DNA of 52,657 nt, from the NCBI GenBank assembly GCA_005778115.1, contig SXKJ01000364.1:1-52657 (forward strand), in the 5' to 3' direction. The position numbers and the translations under genes are program-made. The stretch comes from Planctomyces sp. Lineage in GTDB: Bacteria > Planctomycetota > Planctomycetia > Planctomycetales > Planctomycetaceae. Below are positions 1-9,883 of the stretch, piece after piece (position 1 is the stretch's first letter; each line of letters begins with the position of its first letter). Below the pieces are notes generated by a model. It was not told the DNA's origin, searched no databases, and saw only the letters and a list, made by a program, of their open reading frames with translations.

Positions 1-767
1 ACGATGCACTTCACGCTGTCGAGCGCGGCGTTCGCGGCGCTGGCGGCGGAAGAGGCTCCGCGAGCTTTGATGACGGCCGCTCCGCGCTTTTGCACGGTGT
101 CGATGAAGGTGGTCTTCAACCACGCCTCGTCCTTGATGACCGAAGTGGCCGCTTGGCCGTTGATGCGGGCGTGATAGAAGTCTGGGAACTGCGTGGCGGA
201 GTGGTTCCCCCAGATGTTGCAGCCTTTGACCGAGCCCACGCCCACGCCCGCCTTCTGGGCCAACTGGCTTTGAGCGCGATTCTGGTCGAGCATCGTCATC
301 GCGTACCAACGATCGCGCGGCACTTTCGGAGCGTTCATCATCGCGATCAGACAGTTCGTGTTGCAGGGGTTGCCGACGACGAGCACTCGCACATCCTTCG
401 CGGTGGCGTTCTGAATGGCTTGTCCGGTCTTCGTGAAGATCGGGCCGTTGATGCGGATCAAGTCCGAGCGTTCCATGCCATCCTTGCGCGGCACGCTGCC
501 GACGCAGATCACGAAGTTGCAGTCGCGGAAGCCGTCCTCCAGGTGATCGCTGTCGGCTTTGACGACTCCGGCCAGTGTCGAGAACGCGCAGTCATCCAGT
601 TCCATCTGAACGCCGGTCAAAGCGGGCAGAACGGGGGGCACTTCAACCAGATGCAGGATCACCGGCTGGTTCGGTCCGAAGACCTCGCCCGACGCGATGC
701 GGAAAATCATGGCGTAACCAATCTGGCCAGCGGCACCCGTCACAGCGACACGAATCGGAGCAGTCAT
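1..767 (-). CDS. mdh: Malate dehydrogenase, 3' end cut by window edge
   Basis: Reverse-complement translation reads [62 protein letters not shown]...[11 protein letters not shown]...; Rossmann GxxGxxG and NPCNTN motifs; GGAGA ribosome site upstream of the ATG (cat 765-767). Not in the ORF track because it runs off the edge; ORF 90..917 is its antisense. Confidence 0.95.
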   Translation of the reverse strand, partial: MTAPIRVAVTGAAGQIGYAMIFRIASGEVFGPNQPVILHLVEVPPVLPALTGVQMELDDCAFSTLAGVVKADSDHLEDGFRDCNFVICVGSVPRKDGMERSDLIRINGPIFTKTGQAIQNATAKDVRVLVVGNPCNTNCLIAMMNAPKVPRDRWYAMTMLDQNRAQSQLAQKAGVGVGSVKGCNIWGNHSATQFPDFYHARINGQAATSVIKDEAWLKTTFIDTVQKRGAAVIKARGASSAASAANAALDSVKCI

Positions 768-836
768 TTCAGGAAATCTCCTCGGCAAGTTGTGGCCGGA
801 AATCGGCCGGTCAAAGTTTCTACGATTTCGTTGGGG

Positions 837-923
837 GGACCGCTAATCTTCGCTAATCAAGACACCAAACAAGGGACGGAAGTTGGTTTAGGATTAGCGT
901 CAATTAGCGTCGATTAGCGGTCC
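837..923. repeat. Inverted repeat upstream of mdh, TTAGCG-type units
   Basis: GGACCGCTAATCTTCGCTAATC ... GATTAGCGTCAATTAGCGTCGATTAGCGGTCC. Confidence 0.85.
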
Positions 924-972
924 AAACTCTCTTCGCGCGAACTTCTAGCGATTGCCAGAAAGGCCAGCAACC

Positions 973-1911
973 ATGTCTGCAAGCACTTCCCATCGAGGCC
1001 AGCCGCTCTTGGCGTTCTCGACCTTGGGTTGCCCCGATTGGAGTTTTGACGAGATCGTTGCGCGAGGTGTTGAGTACGGCTACGACGGCGTTGAGATTCG
1101 TCTGATCGAACGTGAGACCGACCTGCTGAAGCGACCGGAGTTTCGTGCTCCGGAGTTGGCGTCACGAAAGCGACAGCTTGCCGATGCGGGCTTCCGAGTT
1201 TGCGGCTTGTCCTCGTCAGTTCGCTTTGAAGAGACCGACCGATCTGTTCGAGCGGCACAGCTCGCGGCGGGCCAAGCGTACTGCGATCTCGCTCGCGAAT
1301 TGGGAGCGAGTTTCGTGCGCGTGTTCGGCGACATGATTCGGCCCAACGAAGACGAAGCTCCGCAGTTCGACTGGATCGCCAGCGGCCTGCAATTGCTTGG
1401 CGAATACGCCCGCACGGTCGGCGTGGACATCTTGATTGAGACTCACGGCGACTTCTGTCGCAGCGACAAGATGGTCGCGCTGATGAATCGAGTCACCTGC
1501 CCGTCGGTCGGCGTGCTGTGGGACACTCACCACCCGTGGCGATTTCATGACGAGTCGATCGCCGACACTTGGGCCTCGTTGAAGAAGTTGACTCGGCACA
1601 CCCACTGGAAGGACTCGGTGACTCGTCCGGCAGAACTTCAACAAGCGGTCTCCGCCGAAGTTGCCGCTCAGATCGCAGAGGCGGCGCGAGTGGCGCATGC
1701 GACGAACACGGGGCATCAGCACGCGGACTATGCACTCTTTGGCGGCGGCGAATTCCCGGCTCGCGAGTGCCTGCAACGGCTGCTGGCCGACGGCTACTCC
1801 GGTTGGTACAGCCTGGAGTGGGAGAAGATGTGGCATCCACAGATCGAAGTGCCAGAAATTGCCGTGAGGTTGTTCTCGCAGAAGTTCAAAGAGTTGTGGG
1901 ACTCGCTGTAG
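973..1911 (+). CDS. Sugar phosphate isomerase/epimerase (xylose isomerase-like TIM barrel)
   Basis: MSASTSHRGQPLLAFSTLGCPDWSFDEIVARGVEYGYDGVEIRL...GVLWDTHHPWR...YSLEWEKMWHPQIEVPE. Confidence 0.85.
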   Translation: MSASTSHRGQPLLAFSTLGCPDWSFDEIVARGVEYGYDGVEIRLIERETDLLKRPEFRAPELASRKRQLADAGFRVCGLSSSVRFEETDRSVRAAQLAAGQAYCDLARELGASFVRVFGDMIRPNEDEAPQFDWIASGLQLLGEYARTVGVDILIETHGDFCRSDKMVALMNRVTCPSVGVLWDTHHPWRFHDESIADTWASLKKLTRHTHWKDSVTRPAELQQAVSAEVAAQIAEAARVAHATNTGHQHADYALFGGGEFPARECLQRLLADGYSGWYSLEWEKMWHPQIEVPEIAVRLFSQKFKELWDSL

Positions 1912-1980
1912 GTTGGCCGCCCTCGGACGCCCTGCATGGATTCGTTCTTAAAGACGGCCAGCCGAGGGCGGCCATCCTAC
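1908..1980. repeat. Palindromic element spanning the stop codons of two convergent genes
   Basis: GTAGGTTGGCCGCCCTCGG ... CCGAGGGCGGCCATCCTAC. Confidence 0.9.
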
Positions 1981-3749
1981 GGCTTCACCTGTCCCGTCTT
2001 CGGATCGACCGCGACATTCAGCATCTCGTCATCGACGACATAGAAAACGTAGCCGTTGAACATCTCGTCGTAGGACTGCTGGCCGTAGGGGACCGTTCGC
2101 TTCGGGTCGGGGTTGTACGGGTTGAATGGCGAGTTATCGAAATGCGCGATTGCTTCGACCTTCGTCCCTTTGGGGAGTCGCTTGGTGCCCGGTTCGATTT
2201 CGTAGCCGAGTTGCCAGCCGAAATTGTAGTTCGGGATTTGCAACAGCGTTTCGCGCGGCTGATTGGGTGCGTAGGCGAAGAAGGTCATGTCTTTGCCGCG
2301 CAGGTGCATGTGAGTGAATAAGCCGAGCAATGTTGTGTCGTGCTTGAGCGTGCGGCTGGAGCGCACCTCATAGGCTCCGTGGCCGGGAGGGATTTGAATG
2401 CGGTGCGGGTCGAGCAAGAAATGATGCAGCCGTTTCTCGACGACGCGTTTAGGGAAACGCAGGCCGACGGAGATACGGCACTTCTCTGGTTTGCCGGTTG
2501 TCGTGAAGTGGATTTGCAAACCAAGCCCCGCGAGCTTCGGAACGAAATACGCCACTCCGTTATCGAACCGCCCGAGATCGAGCGGCTGGCCTCCCGGCAC
2601 ATAGCCGGTGATGAACGTCTCGATGCCGGCTCCCTGAGCGGTGACGTAGGCCATGTTGCAGTGATGCACGACGGCCGGGTTGTCGGGCCGGATCTCCACC
2701 GCCTCCAGCCAAGTGTCTGCCAGGAAGATATGCGGCAACAGTAAATGCCGATACGGGACATAACCGGTCGCGGGAATCGATTCCTCCAGCAACATGGAGA
2801 CAACAAGATCTGGTTCGCCGATGCGCCACTTGGAATCGTTGAACTTCGGTGACGGCGGAGCATCTTTCGGATCGCCGACTGCTCGGCCGGTGCGGACCCA
2901 ACGGACCAGCGTGTCGCGCTCCTCGAGAGTCAGCGACGGATCGTTTTGAAACTTGCCGTGCTTGGGATTCGCGAACCACGGCGGCATGCGTTGATCGCTG
3001 ACGACTTCGGCAATCATCTCCGCATTGGCCGCCGCGTCCTTATGATCGAGCAATGAAAACGGAGCGGCTGTGCCGGGGCGATGACAATTCACGCAGCGGC
3101 GATTCAAGATCGGTGCGACCTCTTTGTGAAACGTCGGAGCAGGCCCATTGGCCGCGAGCGGTTCGGGCGACGTTATCAAGCAGCCATCGACGGTCGTCGT
3201 CGACACCGAAACCGCCTGGCCGGCGAGCAACTCTCGCAACGCTTCTTCAAGATCACGTCGCGTCGGCTCCGGCCTCGCGCCGCCGAGCCGCAATTGATCA
3301 TCGACTCGGCCGCGATACACGAGTTTCAAGTTGGTATCCAACACCGCGACTTCCGGAGTCCGTTGAACTCCCAACCGCTTCGCGCAGGAGAGATCGGTGT
3401 CCTTAACGAACGGGAACGAGGCGTCGTACTCGATCGCCTGTGCGGCCATGTCCCGAATCGTGTCATCCGCTCCGACATTGACCGCGACGATCTGCACGTC
3501 TTGTGGTCCGTACTTGTCATCGAGTTCGATCAGTTTCGGAAACGTCCGCTTGACCAACGGACATTGCGTGGTCGTGAAGACGAACACGTAGGCTCGCTTC
3601 TTCCCCAAGTCCGCCAGCGAGCGTTGGAGGCCGCGAATGTCTTTGAAACGGAGTTCGCCGATCACATCGCTAATCGTCGGCGCGCGTTCGTCCGCGATTG
3701 CTGAAGTGAGCGTGCTCATCAGCGTCAACAAGGCCAAGCAAACTCGCAT
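1977..3749 (-). CDS. Secreted redoxin (AhpC/TSA-like) fused to c-type haem motif and Cu-dependent monooxygenase-like domain
   Basis: Signal peptide MRVCLALLTLMSTLTSAIA; thioredoxin-like FVFTTTQCPLVKRTFPKL; haem CVNCH; C-terminal VHHCNM...HMHLRGKDM, like type II Cu monooxygenases. Confidence 0.8.
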   Translation of the reverse strand: MRVCLALLTLMSTLTSAIADERAPTISDVIGELRFKDIRGLQRSLADLGKKRAYVFVFTTTQCPLVKRTFPKLIELDDKYGPQDVQIVAVNVGADDTIRDMAAQAIEYDASFPFVKDTDLSCAKRLGVQRTPEVAVLDTNLKLVYRGRVDDQLRLGGARPEPTRRDLEEALRELLAGQAVSVSTTTVDGCLITSPEPLAANGPAPTFHKEVAPILNRRCVNCHRPGTAAPFSLLDHKDAAANAEMIAEVVSDQRMPPWFANPKHGKFQNDPSLTLEERDTLVRWVRTGRAVGDPKDAPPSPKFNDSKWRIGEPDLVVSMLLEESIPATGYVPYRHLLLPHIFLADTWLEAVEIRPDNPAVVHHCNMAYVTAQGAGIETFITGYVPGGQPLDLGRFDNGVAYFVPKLAGLGLQIHFTTTGKPEKCRISVGLRFPKRVVEKRLHHFLLDPHRIQIPPGHGAYEVRSSRTLKHDTTLLGLFTHMHLRGKDMTFFAYAPNQPRETLLQIPNYNFGWQLGYEIEPGTKRLPKGTKVEAIAHFDNSPFNPYNPDPKRTVPYGQQSYDEMFNGYVFYVVDDEMLNVAVDPKTGQVKP

Positions 3750-3900
3750 GTCGGTTCCCATTTTGAGACGAGTGGAATCGTCGGCGCGACAGGATACCAT
3801 TCTCGGCCGCTACGAACACCAATTTCACATGTCCGGCCGAAAGCCGAGAGCCATCAGCTTTTGGCGAACAGCTTACGGCCAGTCAGAATCAGGAGTCACC

Positions 3901-4767
3901 ATGAAGTCCCTGTTCTTTGCATTCGCGGTCGTTTTGATTGGTAACTTGCTTCTCGCCGCGCCGCCGGTGTCGGACTCGGTCGTGTGGGAGGAAGCGATCG
4001 AATACTCGAACCCCGACGACACGCATTTGCAACTCAATTTGGCTCGGCCGAAGTCGGGCGAGGGTCCGTTTCCGACCGTGCTGTGCATTCACGGCGGCGG
4101 TTTCCGAGCGGGAAAGCGTGAGTCCTACGACGCGCTCTGCGTGAAGCTGGCCGAGCGAGGCTATGTCGCGGCGACGATGACGTATCGGCTGGCTCCGAAG
4201 CACAAGTTCCCAGCGGCGGTCCACGACACGAAGTCCGCTGTCCGTTGGCTGCGAGCGAACGCCGCGAAATACAAAATCAACCCGGACAAGCTCGGCGTGA
4301 CTGGTGGTTCGGCGGGCGGACATCTCGCGCAGTTCTTGGGCGTGACGGCTGGTGTGCCGCAGTTTGAAGGGCAGGGGGGCAACGCCAATCAATCGAGCCG
4401 CGTGACGTGCGTCGTCAACGTCTATGGGCCAAGCGACTTCACGAAGTCGTATGGCAAGAGCGTGGATGCTCACGAGGTTTTGCCGCTGTGGTTCGGCGGT
4501 GACCTGAGTACTCACAAAGCTTTGCACATTCAGGGCAGCCCGCTGTATTGGGTCACGCCCAACGCCGCCCCGACACTCTGTATTCACGGCACCGAGGACA
4601 AGTATGTCGCTCACGAGCAAGCCGAGTGGCTGATCGACAAGCTCCAGGCCGCAACGGTTGAGGCCGAACTACTCACTCTCGAAGGAGCCGGCCACGGCTT
4701 CAAAGGGACCGATGCGGAGAAAGCCGAAGCTGCGCTGTTCGCGTACTTTGACAAGCACTTGAAGTAG
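3901..4767 (+). CDS. Secreted alpha/beta hydrolase (BD-FAE/esterase-lipase family)
   Basis: Signal peptide; CIHGGGFRAGKRE; GGSAGGH nucleophile elbow; GHGFKG. Confidence 0.88.
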   Translation: MKSLFFAFAVVLIGNLLLAAPPVSDSVVWEEAIEYSNPDDTHLQLNLARPKSGEGPFPTVLCIHGGGFRAGKRESYDALCVKLAERGYVAATMTYRLAPKHKFPAAVHDTKSAVRWLRANAAKYKINPDKLGVTGGSAGGHLAQFLGVTAGVPQFEGQGGNANQSSRVTCVVNVYGPSDFTKSYGKSVDAHEVLPLWFGGDLSTHKALHIQGSPLYWVTPNAAPTLCIHGTEDKYVAHEQAEWLIDKLQAATVEAELLTLEGAGHGFKGTDAEKAEAALFAYFDKHLK

Positions 4768-4985
4768 GTCAGGCTTTCCAGCCTGACCCGAACGGCTGTG
4801 ACTTTTGTAGGGTGGGACAAGCTGAGTACTCACAGCGCCGGCCCACCAATTTGTTCCCAAGCGAAAATGGTGGGCCGGCGCGACGAGTACGTCGTTGGTC
4901 CCAACCTACGAATCAAAAACTCACAGCCTCGAACGGTTGAACGTCCCCGAATCCGCTGCGGGTCAGCCTGGAAAGGCTGACCTAC
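4764..4985. repeat. Nested palindromic element filling a convergent intergenic region and spanning both stop codons
   Basis: Outer GTAGGTCAGGCTTTCCAGCCTGACCCG/CGGGTCAGCCTGGAAAGGCTGACCTAC; then CGAACGGCTGTGA/TCACAGCCTCGAACG; inner GTAGGGTGGGACAAG...GCGCCGGCCCACCA/TGGTGGGCCGGCGC...GGTCCCAACCTAC. Confidence 0.9.
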
Positions 4986-5902
4986 TTCAACGGCTTCCCT
5001 TCGATCGGCTTGCCGTTGGTTGTCAGTACTTGGATCTCGTGAGCGTTGTGCTTGCCGGTGTAGGTCCAAACCATTTTCTTATCGGGAGTGACCTCGAACA
5101 CTTTGATGACGCCGCGTGAACCGTAGCTGGCGATGACCGTATTTCCGTTCGGGAGCCGCTGGCCGCCGCAGGGATCGGCGAAGGGTTTCTCGTTTGGGAA
5201 GTCTTCGTTGCCGACTCGCCAAACGACCTTGCCGGTTGCGTCCATCTCGACGGTCTTGTTGCCGTGCGTTAGGTTCACGAGCGTGTTGCCGTTGGCCAAT
5301 CGGATCGCCGTGAAGGGCCAGTTCTCTGCCTTGCGTCCGCCGAGATCGTCCGCGTCGGTCGGAAATTCTTTGAGCACCTCGCCGGTCGGCGAGTACTCCT
5401 TGACCTTGAATGCCAGCAGGTGCGGTACGAGGTAATTGCCGCTCGACAACTTGCGAGCCATCCGAGTCTGCATGTGCGCGTTGTCGGTTTCGGGCTTCAG
5501 CGGGAATTCCAGCACGATCTTCCCGGCGGCATCGACTTCGAGCAGTCGCGGCTTCGGCCCCAACTCGGTGATCAGCGTACGGCCGTTGTCGAGTCGCTCG
5601 ACCGTGCCGATCTCTTTCGCCTCTGCCGAACGTGCGAATCGAAACACGACCTGCTTGTTGCGAGTGAATTCTTTGACTTCATCGCTCCAGGCGATGAGCA
5701 CATTGCCGTTTGGCAAAACAAAGCCATCACGAGCCGCCTTTCGACCTGAGTCCCATGCCTCGCCCCCATCTTCGTCAATGATGCCGGTGAACGTCGGTCC
5801 GGCAATGAAGAACGAATGCTTGATGGCATCCTCGCCGCGAACGGCTCGGCTGCCGGACAGGAACACGACCAACAACACGAGGCAGAGTTTATTGAGTTTC
5901 AA
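4982..5902 (-). CDS. Secreted beta-propeller repeat protein (PQQ-like/arylsulfotransferase-like)
   Basis: Repeats such as RLPNGNTVIASYGSRGVIKVFEVTPDKKMVWTY and RLANGNTLVNLTHGNKTVEMDATGKVVWRV; probable TTG start (LKLNKLCLVLLVVFLSGSRAVRG) with GGGGA upstream. Confidence 0.72.
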   Translation of the reverse strand: MKLNKLCLVLLVVFLSGSRAVRGEDAIKHSFFIAGPTFTGIIDEDGGEAWDSGRKAARDGFVLPNGNVLIAWSDEVKEFTRNKQVVFRFARSAEAKEIGTVERLDNGRTLITELGPKPRLLEVDAAGKIVLEFPLKPETDNAHMQTRMARKLSSGNYLVPHLLAFKVKEYSPTGEVLKEFPTDADDLGGRKAENWPFTAIRLANGNTLVNLTHGNKTVEMDATGKVVWRVGNEDFPNEKPFADPCGGQRLPNGNTVIASYGSRGVIKVFEVTPDKKMVWTYTGKHNAHEIQVLTTNGKPIEGKPLK

Positions 5903-5920
5903 GATGTCCCCTTCAATTCC

Positions 5921-6003
5921 GGCCAATGGCCGAGAGCCGACAGCCGTTATCACACTTTGTTGTTTCGGAAAAAGGATAACGGCCATCGGCTCTCGGCCGG
6001 ACG
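5921..6003. repeat. Palindromic element upstream of the beta-propeller gene
   Basis: CCGGCCAATGGCCGAGAGCCGACAGCCGTTATC ... GATAACGGCCATCGGCTCTCGGCCGG. Confidence 0.85.
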
Positions 6004-6093
6004 GCTGTCTGCAAATTCAAAAGTTATGAATCGCCACCGTTCGCGGTTCAGACGGCCGGACTCTATCAAACAGATTGTTGGAAGGCTTGCCAC

Positions 6094-7086
6094 ATGAAGA
6101 TCGTGATTCCCGGTGGTAGCGGTCAGGTTGGGACGGTGTTGGCTCGCGCGTTTGTCGCGGATGGTCATGGAGTCGTGGTACTTGGCAGAAGGCTGTACCC
6201 GACACGTCCAGTGTCGGGGCGAACGGATGCTGGCAGCATCCGCTACGTTGAGTGGAATGGAGAAACGATGGGGCGCTGGGCGAGCGAACTCGATGGCGCG
6301 GACGTGGTCATCAATCTGGCGGGTCGCAGCGTCAATTGCCGCTACGGAGCGCGGAACCGAAGAGAGATCAAGGAGTCTCGCGTAAAGTCCACTCGAGCCG
6401 TCGGCCAAGCGATTGCCGAAGCGGCGCTTCCTCCGCGAGTCTGGTTGCAAGCGAGCACCGCCACGATCTACGCGCATCGCTACGACGCTCCGAACGACGA
6501 GGCGACCGGCATCATCGGCGGCAACGAACCGAACTCACCGGAGACTTGGCGATTCAGCATCGATGTGGCGAAGTCGTGGGAACAAGCCGCTCTCGAAGCG
6601 GTGACGCCGAAGACTCGCCTCGTGCTGCTGCGTTCTGCCATCACGATGAGTCCTGATCGTGGCGGGGCCTTCGACTATTTGCTCCGCCTGGTGCGTTGGA
6701 GCTTGGGAGGCAAGCATGGCGACGGTCAGCAGTTTGTTTCGTGGATTCACGACTGCGACTTCGTGCGAGCGATCTATTGGCTGATCGAGCATGACCTCTC
6801 TGGCCCCGTCAACTTGGCGGCACCGAACCCGCTACCAAACGTTGAGTTCATGCGCCAACTGCAAAACGCCTGGGGCATGCGCATCGGGTTGCCGGCGACC
6901 GAGTGGATGCTGGAAGTCGGCACGTTTCTGATGCGATCGGAAAGCGAACTGGTGTTGAAGAGTCGCCGAGTCATCCCCAGTCGGCTGCTGGCATCGGGAT
7001 TTGAATTCAAGTTCCCGACGTGGGCGGAGGCTGCTCAAGATTTGTGTGATCGTTGGAAGGGTATCCAGCGGCCCGACCAGTCGTAG
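6094..7086 (+). CDS. TIGR01777 family NAD-dependent epimerase (YfcH-like)
   Basis: MKIVIPGGSGQVGTVLARAFVADGH, DVVINLAGRSVNCRY, ESRVKSTRAVGQAI. Confidence 0.92.
   Translation: MKIVIPGGSGQVGTVLARAFVADGHGVVVLGRRLYPTRPVSGRTDAGSIRYVEWNGETMGRWASELDGADVVINLAGRSVNCRYGARNRREIKESRVKSTRAVGQAIAEAALPPRVWLQASTATIYAHRYDAPNDEATGIIGGNEPNSPETWRFSIDVAKSWEQAALEAVTPKTRLVLLRSAITMSPDRGGAFDYLLRLVRWSLGGKHGDGQQFVSWIHDCDFVRAIYWLIEHDLSGPVNLAAPNPLPNVEFMRQLQNAWGMRIGLPATEWMLEVGTFLMRSESELVLKSRRVIPSRLLASGFEFKFPTWAEAAQDLCDRWKGIQRPDQS
6191..6240. repeat. Two adjacent short hairpins in frame in the TIGR01777 gene
   Basis: CCGACACgtccaGTGTCGG and CGGATGCtggcaGCATCCG; encode LYPTRPVSGRTDAGSIR. Confidence 0.7.
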
Positions 7087-7700
7087 GTTTCCAGCGCGGT
7101 GAATTGTTTCTTGTAGTCGTAGTGCGACGGCTCGCGGAAAGCGTAACCCGGATAGTAGTAGCGGTAGCCGTGTTGCTGAGCGTACTCGATCTCCAGCAAC
7201 ATGGTGGCAATCCCCGGGCTTCGCCAAGCGTGATCGGGATGAAAGAAACCATAAACGCTGGAGACTGAGCGAGCACCGAGATCGAGATAGCTCGCGGCGA
7301 TCAATTGCGAATCGTCGTAGAGCGCAACCTCCAAGTTGGCGCAAGGAATCCGGTTGGGCAACGGGCCAAGGAAAACCTCCAGCGTCTCGGGAATGTTTTC
7401 GGTGAATCGCTGCTTATGCAGATCGAACAAGTCTTCTCGCTCAGCATCGATGACTGTCGGAGTGATTTGCAGCCGTAAGTCAGCGATCTTGCGGCACACT
7501 CGACGTTGGCTCTTCGACAAAGAAAAGCGATCCAGGTTCATTCGCAATGGCATCACATGCCGCAGTTCGGCCCCCGACAACGTGTGCGAATAACGAAAGA
7601 ACGCCGGGCCGAAGTGACGCCAGCCCTGCGCCCAAAGATGGTCCATATCCGCCGGCCGGGCCGAAATGAGGTACGCGGATTCATCGATGGGCGGCATCAT
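7035..7700 (-). CDS. Arginyl/leucyl-tRNA-protein transferase-like (Ate/Bpt, GNAT fold)
   Basis: GPLPNRIPCANLEVALYDDSQLIAASYLDLGARSVSSVYGFFHPD...YYYPGYAFREPSHYDYKKQF. Confidence 0.75.
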   Translation of the reverse strand: MMPPIDESAYLISARPADMDHLWAQGWRHFGPAFFRYSHTLSGAELRHVMPLRMNLDRFSLSKSQRRVCRKIADLRLQITPTVIDAEREDLFDLHKQRFTENIPETLEVFLGPLPNRIPCANLEVALYDDSQLIAASYLDLGARSVSSVYGFFHPDHAWRSPGIATMLLEIEYAQQHGYRYYYPGYAFREPSHYDYKKQFTALETYDWSGRWIPFQRSHKS

Positions 7701-7709
7701 GAGTCGCCA

Positions 7710-8327
7710 TCAACGGTCGCGGCGAGCGGGAAAGACCTGATCGACCGGCAGCGAGATTTCGGGCAGTGCCACCACGGTCAAAGTCTCGCCGAGATTGAAG
7801 ACTCGACGTTCCGAGTACGATCCATCCGGGCGCGGTCCACGACAGACTTCGACGCACTTTTGATTGACGTCGGCGATCCAATACTCACGCACTCCCGCTT
7901 CGGCATAGAGCGACAACTTGTCCGTGCGATCGGTCGACAGTGACGAATCCGCGACCTCGATCAGCAACAGGATTTCTTCTGGCTGAGGAGCGCACGCAGA
8001 GTATCCGTGATCGACTGCGGCGGTGATGACGACATCCGGCTCAGGGCGGCTGCCTAAAACAACAACCGGGTTCTGGCAGCGAACCACGATCGCATCATTC
8101 AACAATCGATGAAAAAACTTGATGAGCCGGTCCACACACGAGGCATGAGCGTCGCCGATGGGCATTTTCGTCACCAACTCTCCACGAATCAGTTCGACGC
8201 GGTCATTCTCGCCGAGAATGCCGAACTCGATCATCTGCATGTATTCTTCGAGCGAGAAGCGGTGCCGCTGCCGCTCGGTTGGCACGGCGACTTTCTCTCC
8301 CGCGATCGTTTCGTAATCGATGCTCAT
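7710..8327 (-). CDS. Uma2 family (DUF820) putative endonuclease-fold protein
   Basis: FSLEEYMQMIEFGILGENDRVELIRGELVTKMPIGDAHA, PEPDVVI, LLIEVADSSLSTDRTDKLSLYAEAGVREYWIADV. Confidence 0.93.
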   Translation of the reverse strand: MSIDYETIAGEKVAVPTERQRHRFSLEEYMQMIEFGILGENDRVELIRGELVTKMPIGDAHASCVDRLIKFFHRLLNDAIVVRCQNPVVVLGSRPEPDVVITAAVDHGYSACAPQPEEILLLIEVADSSLSTDRTDKLSLYAEAGVREYWIADVNQKCVEVCRGPRPDGSYSERRVFNLGETLTVVALPEISLPVDQVFPARRDR

Positions 8328-8329
8328 AG

Positions 8330-9703
8330 CTAAACCAGTTCCCGAATTGGCAGCACTCCGTCAATGACGTACTGCGGACGGCCGGCGAGGTCGTTGATCG
8401 TCGCGGTGTTCACGTCGATGCCCAGCGAGTGATACAGAGTCGCGAAGACTTCTTGGAACGAGACGGGGCGATCTTTAGCGTGCTCGGCGTTGCGATTGGT
8501 CGAGCCGATGACTTGGCCGGTACGGAGTCCACCGCCGGCGAGCATGGCGCAAGCGACTTCGGGCCAGTGATCTCGGCCACCATTCGGATTGATTTTCGGA
8601 GTGCGTCCGAATTCGCCCCAGACGAGGACCGTCGTTGTGTCGAGCAAATCGCGGCGTTCGAGGTCTTCGATCAACGCGGAGAGTCCGATGTCGAGCATTG
8701 GGAAGTGCTCGCGTGCGTTTGAGAAGTTTGTGCCGTGAGGCATGCCGTGCCAGTCCCAGCGGCCATAGGCGAGCGTGACGACGCGGGCTCCGGCTTCGAC
8801 CAAGCGGCGAGCCAGCAGGAGATAGTCGTTGTTCAATGGGCCGGCATCGCCGTAGCCGGCAGGCTTGTCGCTGCCTCGGCCATAACGGTCGCGCAGCTTC
8901 GGGTCTTCACGTTCGAGATCAATGGCTTCGGCCAACTTGCTGGAGGTCAGAATGCCAAAGGCTTGCTCGGTGAACTTGTCCATGCCTTTGAGCATTCCAC
9001 TGGCATCGACGTCCCGTCGCAGCGTGTCGAAGTTCTTCAGCAACGACTTGCGAGTCCCGAAGCGATCGGTATCGACGCCGTTGAGGACCATGTCCTTCTT
9101 GCCTTCAGCGTTCGGCAGGAACGGGGCGTGACTGGGGCCGAGGAATCCCGGTTGACCAGGATCGGCCCAAGTCGAGGTAATCATCTTCGGTGCGAGGCCG
9201 ACAAACGGCGGCACAGCGGGATCGACGGCACCTTGCAGCTTCGAGACGAACGATCCCATCGACGGCCAGCCGCCGGCGATTTGATTGGCGAAACGACGGC
9301 CTGTCTGACATTGAAACGCGGCGTGCCGTCCATCTGATCCAACCAGCGAGCGAATGATCGCCAGCTTGTCGGTCATTGCGGCGAGCTTCGGGAGTAACTC
9401 GCAAATCTGGATGCCGGGGACGTTGGTCGCGACTGGCAGGAATTCGCCACGAATCTCGGACGGAGCGTCCGGTTTCAAATCCACCAAGTCCTGGTGCGGA
9501 GGACCGCCGGACAAAAAAATATTGATGACTGCTTTGTGACGAGTCGGCTGTTGGCCAGTCGTGGCGGCGGCTTGTTCGGCTCGTAAGAGTTGTGGCAGCG
9601 AGAGAGTCGCGCCACCCAGGGCGAGGCTGCCGATTTGCAAGAAACTCCTGCGATCAAGCCGGTCGCAAAAGCCATTCTGCCGGTGTCCAACGATCGTCAG
9701 CAT
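8330..9703 (-). CDS. DUF1501 domain-containing protein
   Basis: [26 protein letters not shown] (Tat-like), [46 protein letters not shown]. Confidence 0.95.
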   Translation of the reverse strand: MLTIVGHRQNGFCDRLDRRSFLQIGSLALGGATLSLPQLLRAEQAAATTGQQPTRHKAVINIFLSGGPPHQDLVDLKPDAPSEIRGEFLPVATNVPGIQICELLPKLAAMTDKLAIIRSLVGSDGRHAAFQCQTGRRFANQIAGGWPSMGSFVSKLQGAVDPAVPPFVGLAPKMITSTWADPGQPGFLGPSHAPFLPNAEGKKDMVLNGVDTDRFGTRKSLLKNFDTLRRDVDASGMLKGMDKFTEQAFGILTSSKLAEAIDLEREDPKLRDRYGRGSDKPAGYGDAGPLNNDYLLLARRLVEAGARVVTLAYGRWDWHGMPHGTNFSNAREHFPMLDIGLSALIEDLERRDLLDTTTVLVWGEFGRTPKINPNGGRDHWPEVACAMLAGGGLRTGQVIGSTNRNAEHAKDRPVSFQEVFATLYHSLGIDVNTATINDLAGRPQYVIDGVLPIRELV

Positions 9704-9883
9704 GATTCTCTCTCCGTCATGTCCAAGAGTTTCACTGGCCTTGGTTTCGGCGGCGGGCAGTCTATCACTTCAACCAACGAATGTAAGATGGCCGATCTGG
9801 GAACAGACAAGGCAGCATTGCAACCGATCGGGCGTGTTCGCCTCCCCGCAATGGGGCACCACGAGTCATGGTGGGCAGTCGAG

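Noticed and set aside
90-917. 275-aa plus-strand ORF
   Set aside because: It is antisense to malate dehydrogenase, whose minus-strand translation has clear motifs; high-GC sequence yields many long antisense ORFs.
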